NCBI GenBank assembly: GCA_910584475.1
Contig: CAJUBD010000017.1
Location: 1 to 64,000 of the forward strand
Direction: 5' to 3'
DNA length: 64,000 nucleotides
From: an uncultured Treponema sp.
Lineage (GTDB): Bacteria; Spirochaetota; Spirochaetia; Treponematales; Treponemataceae
The position numbers were made by a program, and so were the translations under genes. Below the pieces are notes generated by a model that saw only the letters and a list, made by a program, of their open reading frames with translations, was not told the DNA's origin and did not search any database. This document shows positions 43,222-51,101 of this stretch, in pieces; within the stretch, counting starts at the first letter, position 1, and every line of letters begins with the position of its first letter.

Positions 43222-43701
43222 TCAATCCGGATATTTCAAATGCGCCTCGTCAATGTTGTCGAGCGTGTTTTTCAAATAGCGCGCGGCAAGCCAATTCGCC
43301 ATCGGCAAATTTTGGTCGAGGCAGTTTCCGCAGTCGCGCGGCGCGGCTCCAGGAATCTCGCCTTCGTATCGCGCGATGAACTCGAACATTTTTCTCACGA
43401 GCGGCGCAATCTGCGCGGAGGTCAAATCCCCGAACATCACTAGATAAAATCCCGTGCGGCATCCCATCGGTCCGAAGTAGACGATACTTTCTTTCCATTG
43501 CGAATCATTGCGCAAAAAGGTCGCTCCCAAATGTTCGATGGTGTGCATTTCGGCGGTGTTCATAACAGGCTCTCGGTTTGGGGCAGTCATCCGCAGATCA
43601 AACGTAGTCACGGTAACGCCATCGCGCTTGTCCTTTCGCGAAACGTAGACACCCGGCTCCAGCGTCAAATGGTTCACAGTGAACGAAGCGATTTTTTCCA
43701 T
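43222..43701 (-). CDS. luxS: S-ribosylhomocysteine lyase
   Basis: The 159-residue enzyme shows the LuxS zinc site HTIEH (about 53-57) with Cys in the CGNC segment, and the catalytic Cys in GPMGCRTGFYL. It cleaves S-ribosylhomocysteine to homocysteine and the AI-2 precursor as part of the methyl cycle. AGGAG lies upstream of the ATG at 43701; the frame is open to 43812 but that part is not conserved. A copy of the dispersed motif GATTTCGACACGCTCAATCA lies at 43796-43815. Confidence 0.96.
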   Translation of the reverse strand: MEKIASFTVNHLTLEPGVYVSRKDKRDGVTVTTFDLRMTAPNREPVMNTAEMHTIEHLGATFLRNDSQWKESIVYFGPMGCRTGFYLVMFGDLTSAQIAPLVRKMFEFIARYEGEIPGAAPRDCGNCLDQNLPMANWLAARYLKNTLDNIDEAHLKYPD

Positions 43702-43826
43702 AATGAAACTCCTGTATTTTTTGTCGCAAACAGAACGAAATTTTCGCGACGGTTTAGTTGCGTCGAAACCATCGCAATACTTCGACAGATGCATTGATTT
43801 CGACACGCTCAATCAACTCCAACCGC

Positions 43827-45404
43827 TCAAAATTCCGCAAGCACCCTCTCTATTCTTGCCAGCGCGCGCTCTTTTCCCAAAATCAAAATCGAGCCGATGA
43901 GCGGCGGACTTATGCGGCTTCCTGTGGCGGCCATTCTGATTGGCATCATAAAGTCGCCGAGTTTTATTCCCATTTCTTCGGCATATTTTTTGGCGCGTTC
44001 TTCGGCTTCTTCGTGGGAAAGCGTGAAAATTTCTTCCACGAAAATTTTCGCACGTTCGAGCACTTCGCGCGTCTTTGCCTCGTCGAGTTTTTTGGGAATG
44101 ATTTCGGCCTTCGGCGGAACGGCAGGTTCGGTGAACAAAAAGCGCACCATTTCCGCGGCGTCGCATAAATACTTCAAGCGTTCCTTTATCAGTGGCATCA
44201 AGCGCATCAGCGCGCTTTTCACATCTTGGCGCGTCATGTTCATCGAAGAGTCAACGCAGTATGGCTCGCCGTTTTCATCAAGCGCAAGCCCTGAATATTC
44301 AGGACCGACTTTCGGCTTGGGTTGCGGATTATCGGGATTTATTTCCAATGCCGCGTCTCCTGTTCCCGTGATGAAAGGCAAAGTGCGCTCGTACAAATCC
44401 TCATCGCTCAAAAGTCGGATGTACGCGCCGTTGTAGTATTCCAATTTTTTGTAGTCGAATACGGCGGGCGCTTTGTTCAGATGTTCCAACTTAAACGCGG
44501 CCGCTAATTCTGCAAGCGAATAGAATTCCTTTCCTTCTTCGTAAGAGCAGCCAAGCATCGCGACATAGTTTACAATCGCCTCAGGCAAATATCCGCGTGC
44601 GCGGAATTCATTCAGCGAAGTAGATCCGTGGCGCTTGGAAAGTTTTTTTCCGTCCGCTCCGTTCACCATCGGAAGGTGGCAGAATTCGGGATGCTCCCAG
44701 CCGAACGCGCGGTACATCTGCACGTGGAGCGGCGTGGAAGGAATCCATTCTTGGGCGCGCATCACGTGGCTTATTTTCATAAAATGGTCGTCAACAACAT
44801 TCGCCAAATGGTATGTGGGAAATCCGTCGCTTTTGAGCAAAACTGGATCGGGCGAAATGTCCTCATTCTTCCAAATTATGTCGCCGAGCAAATGGTCGTG
44901 GAATTTCGTCTCGCCTTCAAGCGGCACTTTCAGTCGAATCACATAAGGCTTTCCCGCGTCAAGATTCGCCTTGATTTCATCGGGAGTGAGGTGGCGGCAG
45001 TTGCGGTCGTAGCCAGGAGCCATCTTGTTTTCGGTTTGAATCTTGCGGATTCGTTCGAGCCGCTCTGCGTCGCAAAAGCAATAGTACGCCTCGCCCTTTT
45101 GGACAAGCTCTTCAGCATATTTTTTGTAAATTTCAAACCGCTCGCTTTGGACATAAGGTCCGTATTCACCTCCTTTTTCCCCGCCTTCGTCCCATTCGAT
45201 TCCAAGCCAACTCATCGTGTCGTAAAGGTTCTTGACATATTCTTCGCCATAGCGCGTGCGGTCGGTATCTTCGAGACGCAGAATAAATTTTCCGCCCATA
45301 GATTTTGCGAAAAGATAATTGAAAAGCGCGGTGCGAACGCCTCCGATATGTTGCATTCCAGTCGGTGACGGCGCGTATCTCACGCGGACTTCGTTTTGTG
45401 CCAT
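43827..45404 (-). CDS. gltX: Glutamyl-tRNA synthetase
   Basis: A class I aminoacyl-tRNA synthetase of 525 residues: the HIGH motif is YAPSPTGMQHIGG near residue 10, the KMSKS motif is KKLSKRHG near 255. EDTDRTRYGEEYV is the glutamate-specific strand. It charges tRNA-Glu (possibly tRNA-Gln as well). Ribosome site AGGAG precedes the ATG. It has a long leader on the minus strand (45405-45600) with several hairpins. Confidence 0.96.
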   Translation of the reverse strand: MAQNEVRVRYAPSPTGMQHIGGVRTALFNYLFAKSMGGKFILRLEDTDRTRYGEEYVKNLYDTMSWLGIEWDEGGEKGGEYGPYVQSERFEIYKKYAEELVQKGEAYYCFCDAERLERIRKIQTENKMAPGYDRNCRHLTPDEIKANLDAGKPYVIRLKVPLEGETKFHDHLLGDIIWKNEDISPDPVLLKSDGFPTYHLANVVDDHFMKISHVMRAQEWIPSTPLHVQMYRAFGWEHPEFCHLPMVNGADGKKLSKRHGSTSLNEFRARGYLPEAIVNYVAMLGCSYEEGKEFYSLAELAAAFKLEHLNKAPAVFDYKKLEYYNGAYIRLLSDEDLYERTLPFITGTGDAALEINPDNPQPKPKVGPEYSGLALDENGEPYCVDSSMNMTRQDVKSALMRLMPLIKERLKYLCDAAEMVRFLFTEPAVPPKAEIIPKKLDEAKTREVLERAKIFVEEIFTLSHEEAEERAKKYAEEMGIKLGDFMMPIRMAATGSRISPPLIGSILILGKERALARIERVLAEF

Positions 45405-45409
45405 TGTAT

Positions 45410-45590
45410 TCTCCTAATAAAAAGGCAAGAGCGATCTTGGCTAGAAATTTCGTTGCCAGAACAAAATCGCGATTGGCTTTTTAGTGCGTTTTGCAACGAA
45501 GTGAAAAACGCTTTATATGACAAGTTTGCAAGGCAAACTTGAGTTGAAAGCAATCACGCTATTTTAGTGATTGCTTTCATACTTTCTCCA
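45410..45590 (-). repeat. Multi-hairpin leader region upstream of gltX
   Basis: Three stems are clear: TGAAAGCAATCAC with its complement around the 9-nt loop GCTATTTTA (45545-45579, 13 perfect bp); CAAGTTTGC-CTT/AAG-type GCAAACTTG (about 45523-45541); and GCGTTTT...AAAAACGC (about 45486-45511). Weaker pairing (GGCAA...TTGCC) lies at 45422-45465. No T-box or known riboswitch sequence is recognised. No gene lies in 45405-45740. Confidence 0.6.
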
Positions 45591-45705
45591 AAAAAAATGT
45601 GAAAATATTTTATCAGATTTTTTTAAAAATTGCAACATTAGATTTGTCAAATTGAAATGACAAAACATACCCAGATAGTCGTGATAAGAGAGGAAATTCC
45701 CCAAC

Positions 45706-45734
45706 TTGAAAAATTCCTAGTGATTTGATAAAAT
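45706..45734 (+). promoter_or_regulatory. Promoter of hisH, adjacent to the start codon
   Basis: TTGAAA (45706-45711), 17 nt, TAAAAT (45729-45734), then exactly six bases to the ATG at 45741; no ribosome site. Confidence 0.65.
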
Positions 45735-45740
45735 GCTTTT

Positions 45741-46394
45741 ATGATTGGAATTGTCGATTACAATGCCGGAAACATAAAAAGTGTGGAGCGCGCGCTAGAC
45801 TTTTTGGGAGCGTCTTATGTCCGCTCGAAAAATCCGCAAGAACTAAAGGGCGCAAGCAAAATAATTTTTCCAGGCGATGGCGATGCCGCTTACGCTATGG
45901 AACAATTGCGCGAATTGAAACTGGATGTTTTTTTGCGCGAAGCGGCGAATGGCGGTATACCCATACTGGGTATATGTATCGGCGCACAAATAATTTTTGA
46001 TTTCAGCGAAGAGGGAAACACAAACTGTCTCGGCTTGATTCCCGGCGCAATTCGACATTTTTCGAATTTATGGCACGAGCAAATCGCAAATGACGCTTGC
46101 AAAAAAAATTCCGCGCTGAAAATTCCGCACATGGGTTGGAACAATGTGCGCTACGAAAATGGCGCGTGCGCAATTTTGGACGGCATTCCGGAAAACAGCG
46201 ATTTCTATTTTGTGCATTCTTACGTCATTCAGCCGAAAGAAAAAAGCGTGGTAAAAGGCTTTGCTGAATATGGCGCGAAAGTTCCCGCAGTCATTCAAAG
46301 CGAAAATATTTTTGCCTGTCAATTTCATCCCGAAAAATCAGGCGAAGCGGGCTTGAAAATTTTGCGGAATTTTTTAGATATGAAAAATAACTAG
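45741..46394 (+). CDS. hisH: Imidazole glycerol phosphate synthase glutaminase subunit
   Basis: The 217-residue class I glutamine amidotransferase begins IGIVDYNAGNIKSVERAL, typical of HisH, with nucleophile Cys in LGICIGAQ and the His-Glu pair in CQFHPEKSGEAG. With HisF it makes IGP and AICAR in histidine synthesis. Neither hisF nor any other his gene is in the window, and the downstream gene is unrelated, so it may instead serve a sugar-amidotransferase pathway as some orphan HisH proteins do. It appears leaderless. Confidence 0.88.
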   Translation: MIGIVDYNAGNIKSVERALDFLGASYVRSKNPQELKGASKIIFPGDGDAAYAMEQLRELKLDVFLREAANGGIPILGICIGAQIIFDFSEEGNTNCLGLIPGAIRHFSNLWHEQIANDACKKNSALKIPHMGWNNVRYENGACAILDGIPENSDFYFVHSYVIQPKEKSVVKGFAEYGAKVPAVIQSENIFACQFHPEKSGEAGLKILRNFLDMKNN

Positions 46395-46512
46395 ACAAAA
46401 TTCAGAAACCGACAGCATTCTGTCATATATGGGATTGTCAATTTTATAATTTAGCAACTTCTCATTTGTCGGAGAGTTACATAAAAGAAAAATCGGGTTT
46501 TGGAGAAATGAC

Positions 46513-47058
46513 ATGAATAAGAAAACAGAAGACAAAATAATCATTACGGAAACCGAGCGTCTGATTTTAAGAAGATACAACAAAGAGGATTTGCAGGACT
46601 TATTTGAATATCTGTCCGATAGAGAAGTTGTAAAATATGAACCATATAAACCTATGACTATTCATGAAGCAAAAGAAAATCTTGAATGGCGCATTGGAAC
46701 TGAGGAAATGATTGCTGTTGAATTGAAGGACTCCCACAAAATGATCGGAAATGTATATATGGGAAAGCGTGACTTTGAAGCACTGGAAATAGGATATGTA
46801 TTTAATCGAAATTATTGGGGATGCGGTTATGCGGCAGAAAGCTGTCGGGCTTTGATTCAACAAGCATTTTCTAATGGCGTACATAGGATATATGCGGAAT
46901 GCGACCCTCTCAATAAGAGTTCATGGAAATTGCTTGAAACATTAGGATTTCAACGAGAAGCCCATTTAAGAAAAAATGTATATTTCTGGAAAGACGAAAA
47001 TGGGAAAGCGATTTGGAAAGATACCTATATATATTCCAAATTAAATGCTGACGAATGA
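46513..47058 (+). CDS. GNAT-family N-acetyltransferase, RimJ/RimL type
   Basis: ETERLILRRYNKEDLQDLF is the usual N-terminus of RimJ/RimL-like acetyltransferases, and IGYVFNRNYWGCGYAAES contains the acetyl-CoA-binding strand and loop (Q/RxxGxG/A-like, here YWGCGYA). ECDPLNKSSWKLLETLGF is the closing family block. The acceptor is unknown (protein N-terminus or a small molecule). GGAG lies 8 nt before the ATG. The AT-rich codon use and style differ from the neighbouring core genes and recall gut Firmicutes. Confidence 0.85.
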   Translation: MNKKTEDKIIITETERLILRRYNKEDLQDLFEYLSDREVVKYEPYKPMTIHEAKENLEWRIGTEEMIAVELKDSHKMIGNVYMGKRDFEALEIGYVFNRNYWGCGYAAESCRALIQQAFSNGVHRIYAECDPLNKSSWKLLETLGFQREAHLRKNVYFWKDENGKAIWKDTYIYSKLNADE

Positions 47059-47085
47059 ATAGATTTCAGTTCATGGAGAATGTCT

Positions 47086-47742
47086 ATGAATAAGGAATGG
47101 TCAGAACTTAATAAAACAATGCAGATGCAGATTAAAAGCAGGGACAGCTTTTGTGACGGGATAGAGACACTGCTCTTACTGCGTGAAAAATTGATAGAGC
47201 AGATAGCCGGATTTGAAAATACTTTGACAAATGAGCAGATGTGCGCCATTCCGTTTCTCAATGCGGAGGGTTACCACAGCAAAACAATAGCATACTCACT
47301 GTATCATGTTTTTCGGATTGAGGATATTGTTGCGCATACGATTATTGCAAAAGACAAACAAATATTTTTTGCGGGTAATTATAAAAAACGTATGCACTCC
47401 CCCATCATTACAACGGGCAACGAATTGGCAAGGCAGGAAATAGCCGATTTTTCCAAGGCGCTTGATTTAACAGAACTTTATCGTTATGTGTATGATGTGG
47501 ATAAAGCGACATCTGGACTGTTAAAGCAATTCACATTTGACGATTTGAAGAAAAAATATACGGAACAGGACAAAGAGGCAATCCGCGCATTGGGCGTAGT
47601 CAGTGAAGATGAAAAAGCGGTCTGGCTCATTGATTACTGGTGCAATAAAGATTTGAAAGGTCTAATTCAAATGCCATTTTCACGCCACTGGATTATGCAC
47701 ATAGAGGCGGCCTTGAGGATAAGAAACAAAATTTATGGATAG
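47086..47742 (+). CDS. DinB-like superfamily protein (tentative)
   Basis: This 218-residue, largely helical protein has His residues placed as in DinB-type four-helix metal-binding proteins (SLYHVFRIED near residue 72, SRHWIMHIEAALR near 205). Homologues are common in clostridia under misleading names. I cannot assign a substrate; thiol-dependent transferases are known in the superfamily. The ATG at 47086 is preferred to 47080 because GGAG is spaced 8 nt from it. It overlaps no gene but is tightly followed by the DUF3795 gene. Confidence 0.6.
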   Translation: MNKEWSELNKTMQMQIKSRDSFCDGIETLLLLREKLIEQIAGFENTLTNEQMCAIPFLNAEGYHSKTIAYSLYHVFRIEDIVAHTIIAKDKQIFFAGNYKKRMHSPIITTGNELARQEIADFSKALDLTELYRYVYDVDKATSGLLKQFTFDDLKKKYTEQDKEAIRALGVVSEDEKAVWLIDYWCNKDLKGLIQMPFSRHWIMHIEAALRIRNKIYG

Positions 47743-47746
47743 GGTC

Positions 47747-48121
47747 ATGGAGAAAATAACCTTGTGCGGCGACAACTGCATGTACTGCCCTCGTTATCTT
47801 GCAAAAACAGACGAGGCGTTGGCGAAAGTCGCGGAATTATGGCATAGAATAGGGTGGAGAGACACAATTGTGCCAACAGATGAAATCGGTTGTGCCGGAT
47901 GCTCTTCACATAAGCGTTGCACATATGGGTTGGTGGAATGTCTCAAGAAGCACGGGGTGGAAAAATGCAATCAATGCCCTGAATTTCCTTGCGAGAAAAT
48001 TGATGATATGCTTAAACGCTCCCTTGGCTATAAAAAGAAATGCAGGGCGTTGTGTTCGCAAGAAGAATATGCGCTGTTGGAGAAAGCGTTTTTTAACAAG
48101 CGAAAAAATTTGAGGAAATAG
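47747..48121 (+). CDS. DUF3795 Cys-rich protein
   Basis: The 124-residue protein carries the Cys pattern of DUF3795: LCGDNCMYCPRYLA at the N-terminus, GCAGC, then CLKKHGVEKCNQCPEFPCEK. The Cys clusters probably bind zinc or an iron-sulfur cluster; function unknown. TAGGG lies just before the ATG at 47747; an in-frame ATG at 47735 overlaps the end of the preceding gene. It is frequent in gut anaerobes. Confidence 0.85.
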   Translation: MEKITLCGDNCMYCPRYLAKTDEALAKVAELWHRIGWRDTIVPTDEIGCAGCSSHKRCTYGLVECLKKHGVEKCNQCPEFPCEKIDDMLKRSLGYKKKCRALCSQEEYALLEKAFFNKRKNLRK

Positions 48122-48183
48122 AATATTTAAAATGTGCGTCAAAAATAGTGCCAATTTTCGACTTGCATCAAATAGGAGAAAAA

Positions 48184-48531
48184 ATGATACAAAAAGTAAA
48201 TTTGAAAGAGAATGTAAATATGATTGATGGACTATTCCGTTATAAGCGAGTAGGTACGCTGAATAATCATATGTTAAATGTGTTGCAAGCGGAGAATAGA
48301 ACTTTAGATTTTCATGTACACGAAGATTCCGATGAAATGTTTTACTGTATCGAGGGAGAGTTTGACATTGAATTTGAGGATGGGTTGACGCATTTATGCG
48401 AGGGAGATTTTATAATTATTCCCAAAGGAACGAAACACCGCCCCGTTTGCAAGGAATTAGTCAAGTGCCTTTTAATTGAAGCCACGGGAACACTCAATAA
48501 AGAAAATACAGGCGGAACATACAACGACTAG
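48184..48531 (+). CDS. Cupin-domain protein
   Basis: The 115-residue protein forms a single cupin barrel: motif 1 DFHVHEDSDEMFYCIEGEFDIE (His, His, Glu metal ligands) and motif 2 near FIIIPKGTKHRPVC. The size fits small single-domain cupins of unknown substrate. AGGAG precedes the ATG at 48184. It is the last of four same-strand genes (46513-48531) that look like an acquired cassette. Confidence 0.85.
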   Translation: MIQKVNLKENVNMIDGLFRYKRVGTLNNHMLNVLQAENRTLDFHVHEDSDEMFYCIEGEFDIEFEDGLTHLCEGDFIIIPKGTKHRPVCKELVKCLLIEATGTLNKENTGGTYND

Positions 48532-48689
48532 CCGAATATGTCATCTTCAAATTTCAATTTGGAAGAAAGCAAAAAACTTGGTGTGGTGGGTGCAAAAGAC
48601 GCTTTTTCTGGATTTTAAATAGAAATATCCAAAGATGTGCGCATTATTCAAGAAATTCTCGCAATTGATTCTTTACGGAACTTTCATAT

Positions 48690-49232
48690 CTAAAAATAGT
48701 TTCGGCATCCGAGCACAAGCACTTGAAAGCCGCTCCCATTTACTTCTTCCGTTGTCTTAGTTGGAATGTACCCGCCGCCGCCGAATTCAATCATAAAAGA
48801 AAAATTATTCTCCAAAAGAAATTCAATCCCACCGCCACCTAAAAATTCGACAAGGAATGGCTGCGCGAACATTTTTTTCCCAACCGTTGCGAACGCGGCC
48901 CAGCCTATTTGCGCGAAGCCGTATGTAATGACAGAAACTTTTCCCAAGTCTATTTTACCTCCGAGTTGAATTTTATCGGAAAGCGAAAATCCCCCTCCCG
49001 ACAATTCCTCGCCCCGCAAACCAAAGCCCTCCGCAAGGACATAATTTCTTGCGACGAATTTTCCATGTGAAATCGTAATGCCAAATTCCATTCCGCCTGA
49101 AGAACGGATGCCATCCGCCCTCCAGATTCCGCCAAAAGAAAATCTCTTCAAGTCTGATTCCTGCGAAGACAAAAATTGGCAGCAGCATAATGCAAAAGCC
49201 ACGACGATAAAAAATGACTTCTTGCTTTCCAT
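48690..49232 (-). CDS. Small secreted, probably outer-membrane beta-barrel protein
   Basis: A signal peptide (MESKKSFFIVVAFALCCCQF, cleavage near LSSQ) is followed by about 155 residues of alternating aromatic/polar strands with many Gly (GGGFSL, FLGGGGIEF, FGGGGYI) and a C-terminal Phe, typical of small outer-membrane barrels. No family is recognised. GGAG lies upstream of the ATG; a promoter with a perfect TTGACA lies further upstream, in front of repeats that may bind the divergent XRE regulator. Confidence 0.65.
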   Translation of the reverse strand: MESKKSFFIVVAFALCCCQFLSSQESDLKRFSFGGIWRADGIRSSGGMEFGITISHGKFVARNYVLAEGFGLRGEELSGGGFSLSDKIQLGGKIDLGKVSVITYGFAQIGWAAFATVGKKMFAQPFLVEFLGGGGIEFLLENNFSFMIEFGGGGYIPTKTTEEVNGSGFQVLVLGCRNYF

Positions 49233-49288
49233 AAGTTTCTCCTGTAAATTCCTTGTTTTTGAAATGTTTTTATTATTTTACACTTTAT

Positions 49289-49371
49289 AACGATTATTTT
49301 ATTATAGTTTCCAACCTTTGTCAAGTGTATTAAATGTTAAAACGATTAGTATTTTTTCAACATAACGCTTA
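49289..49371. promoter_or_regulatory. Direct repeats (AACGATTA type) in the divergent xre intergenic region
   Basis: AACGATTA occurs at 49289-49296 and 49341-49348, and AACGCTTA at 49364-49371, each followed by a T-rich ATTTT. They surround the minus-strand promoter (TTGACA at 49319-49324, 17 nt, TAAAAT at 49296-49301) and lie just before the regulator's ATG at 49384, suggesting a shared operator. Confidence 0.5.
49296..49324 (-). promoter_or_regulatory. Promoter of the barrel protein gene at 48690
   Basis: On the minus strand a perfect TTGACA (49319-49324), 17 nt and TAAAAT (49296-49301), about 64 nt upstream of the ATG at 49232. Confidence 0.6.
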
Positions 49372-49383
49372 CTATTTTGCAAT

Positions 49384-49674
49384 ATGAAAAATGAAGATAT
49401 GATGAAATATGTCGTCAAATCGATTCGTGTGATTCGCAAGAAAAAGAATATTTCACAAATGGAACTGTGCTTGCGTACTGGAATGTCGCAAAGTTTTTTG
49501 ACTGGAATTGAAACTGGAAAGCAAGAGCCTTCAACTATGACTTTGATCCGCATCGCCTCTGCGCTCGAAGTAAATCCCCGGGCATTCTTTCCAGAAGATG
49601 AAAACACACAGAGCGAAGCCGAAACAAAAAACCAAATAAAGGAAGAAATAATTTCGTTGTTGAAAATACTGTGA
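49384..49674 (+). CDS. XRE-family transcriptional regulator
   Basis: The 96-residue protein is a Cro/C1-type helix-turn-helix (IRVIRKKKNISQMELCLRTG, then FLTGIETGKQEPSTMTLIRI) with a short acidic tail. No sensor domain is present. Three direct repeats lie immediately upstream, between it and the divergent barrel-protein gene, so it probably regulates both. No strong ribosome site is seen before the ATG. Confidence 0.82.
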   Translation: MKNEDMMKYVVKSIRVIRKKKNISQMELCLRTGMSQSFLTGIETGKQEPSTMTLIRIASALEVNPRAFFPEDENTQSEAETKNQIKEEIISLLKIL

Positions 49675-49722
49675 TGATGTGATTCTTGATACAACGGAAA
49701 CATATTGCGTTTTGGAGGAACA

Positions 49723-49974
49723 ATGAGAGCGGATAATGAGCTGTTGAAAAATTTGGATACATTACATACAACTGAATTAGGCGTAAAACGCATAAAAAGA
49801 AATGTATCCTTGGATACAGCCGATGTGGTTGACTGGTGTAAAAATAAAATCAATTCCGCAAATGCCGTTATCACAAGAAGAGGAAAGAATTGGTATGTGA
49901 ATGTCGATGGTTTTATTATAACAGTAAACGCTTATAACTATACAATTATTACGGCACACAAGGCGGGTAGGTAA
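49723..49974 (+). CDS. DUF3781 family protein
   Basis: The 83-residue protein matches DUF3781 over its whole length: LLKNLDTLHTTELGVKRIKR, LDTADVVDWCKNKI and KNWYVNVDGFIITVNAYNYT followed by IITAHK. These small proteins are frequent in gut Firmicutes and treponemes; function unknown. GGAGG lies 5 nt before the ATG. It follows the xre gene by 48 nt. Confidence 0.88.
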   Translation: MRADNELLKNLDTLHTTELGVKRIKRNVSLDTADVVDWCKNKINSANAVITRRGKNWYVNVDGFIITVNAYNYTIITAHKAGR

Positions 49975-50075
49975 AGGCATCTCGCAAATGGCGCGAAACT
50001 TTTATCAAATATGCGCATAGGCTTGCCTATGTGTGTGCGTTCTCAGCACATACGCTAAAAAGCCAATCGTGATTT

Positions 50076-50852
50076 TTATCTGGTGAATTCTCTTCTCCAT
50101 TGGGTGGGCGTCATTTTTGTTGTGTTCTTGAATTGGCGTATGAAGTGCTCGGGATTCGCGTAGCCACACCGTTCAGCTATGATTGAAACCGAAATGGTTG
50201 ACGATGAAAGAAGAGATTGTGCATGCGCGATACGCGATGCGATGACATCGGCAATGCATGTTGTAGCAAAAAAACTTTTCCATGAAGCGTGAAGATAGCC
50301 TACGCTAATGCAAAGACGGCTCGCCATTTTTGGAACATGCCATTCGGCCGAGGGATGGGCATAGATTTCGCGTCGCAATTCCACGAGCCTATTGTATATT
50401 TCCGGCATATTCTTTGAATCATTTTCATCGCTCGCCATAAGCAAAAGAGATTCCACCAAGTGTGCGAGTATGCTTTCGCGGCTAGGCGACATTCCGTAGA
50501 ATTTCAAGCAAATTATATGGAAAAGAGAATTGAATTCGCCAGCCTTGTTTCCGCGAAGCGGAATTGGTTCTCCGAACGGAAAAGAATTGTCGAGAATCGC
50601 CGTATCGCTTTCAAAATGCATCCAACTGTCACGATAGTTTTGTTCAAGCTGCGAGGCATGGTAACGCTGTGCCTGTCCCGGCAAAAAAAGCACGGCGCAC
50701 CCTGCTGGAAATTCTTTCCATTCCCCGCCAACACAAAAACGTCCGCGCGTCTTTGTGAGCAAAAACAGGTATTCTGGAAATCCGTTTGGTCGGTCAACAT
50801 CGAATTCCGCATCGTGCTCGGAATCTTCGCCCATACGAAGAATCGAAATCAT
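50076..50852 (-). CDS. AraC-family transcriptional regulator
   Basis: The N-terminal 150 residues form a cupin-like ligand-binding domain (GGEWKEFPAGCAVLFLPGQ), the C-terminal 100 residues the double helix-turn-helix of AraC proteins (MASRLCISVGYLHASWKSFF, IAERCGYANPEHFIRQFKN and the conserved P-x-x-W-R near the end). It is divergent from the GH53 galactanase lipoprotein, so it probably senses a galactan-derived sugar and activates that gene. GGGAG lies before the ATG at 50852; an upstream in-frame ATG (50903) is less likely. Confidence 0.88.
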   Translation of the reverse strand: MISILRMGEDSEHDAEFDVDRPNGFPEYLFLLTKTRGRFCVGGEWKEFPAGCAVLFLPGQAQRYHASQLEQNYRDSWMHFESDTAILDNSFPFGEPIPLRGNKAGEFNSLFHIICLKFYGMSPSRESILAHLVESLLLMASDENDSKNMPEIYNRLVELRREIYAHPSAEWHVPKMASRLCISVGYLHASWKSFFATTCIADVIASRIAHAQSLLSSSTISVSIIAERCGYANPEHFIRQFKNTTKMTPTQWRREFTR

Positions 50853-51101
50853 ATTCGTCTCCCATAAAAAGTCGTCCGCAAAATTACAATTTCTCGAATG
50901 CAAAAAAATCTGCCGCTTTCGTTATTTTCGGCAAAAAATTTATATTAGAATACATCAATTTTTTGATTAGGATAATCCATTGATTTTTCGCTTGAAGTGA
51001 AAGAAAATTTAATCGCAAATTTTAAAGAGATGTGATAAAGGCTCGCACAAATTGCCGCGACCTTTATTATGTCAAGTTCCTAACAAAATCAAGGAGGCAT
51101 T

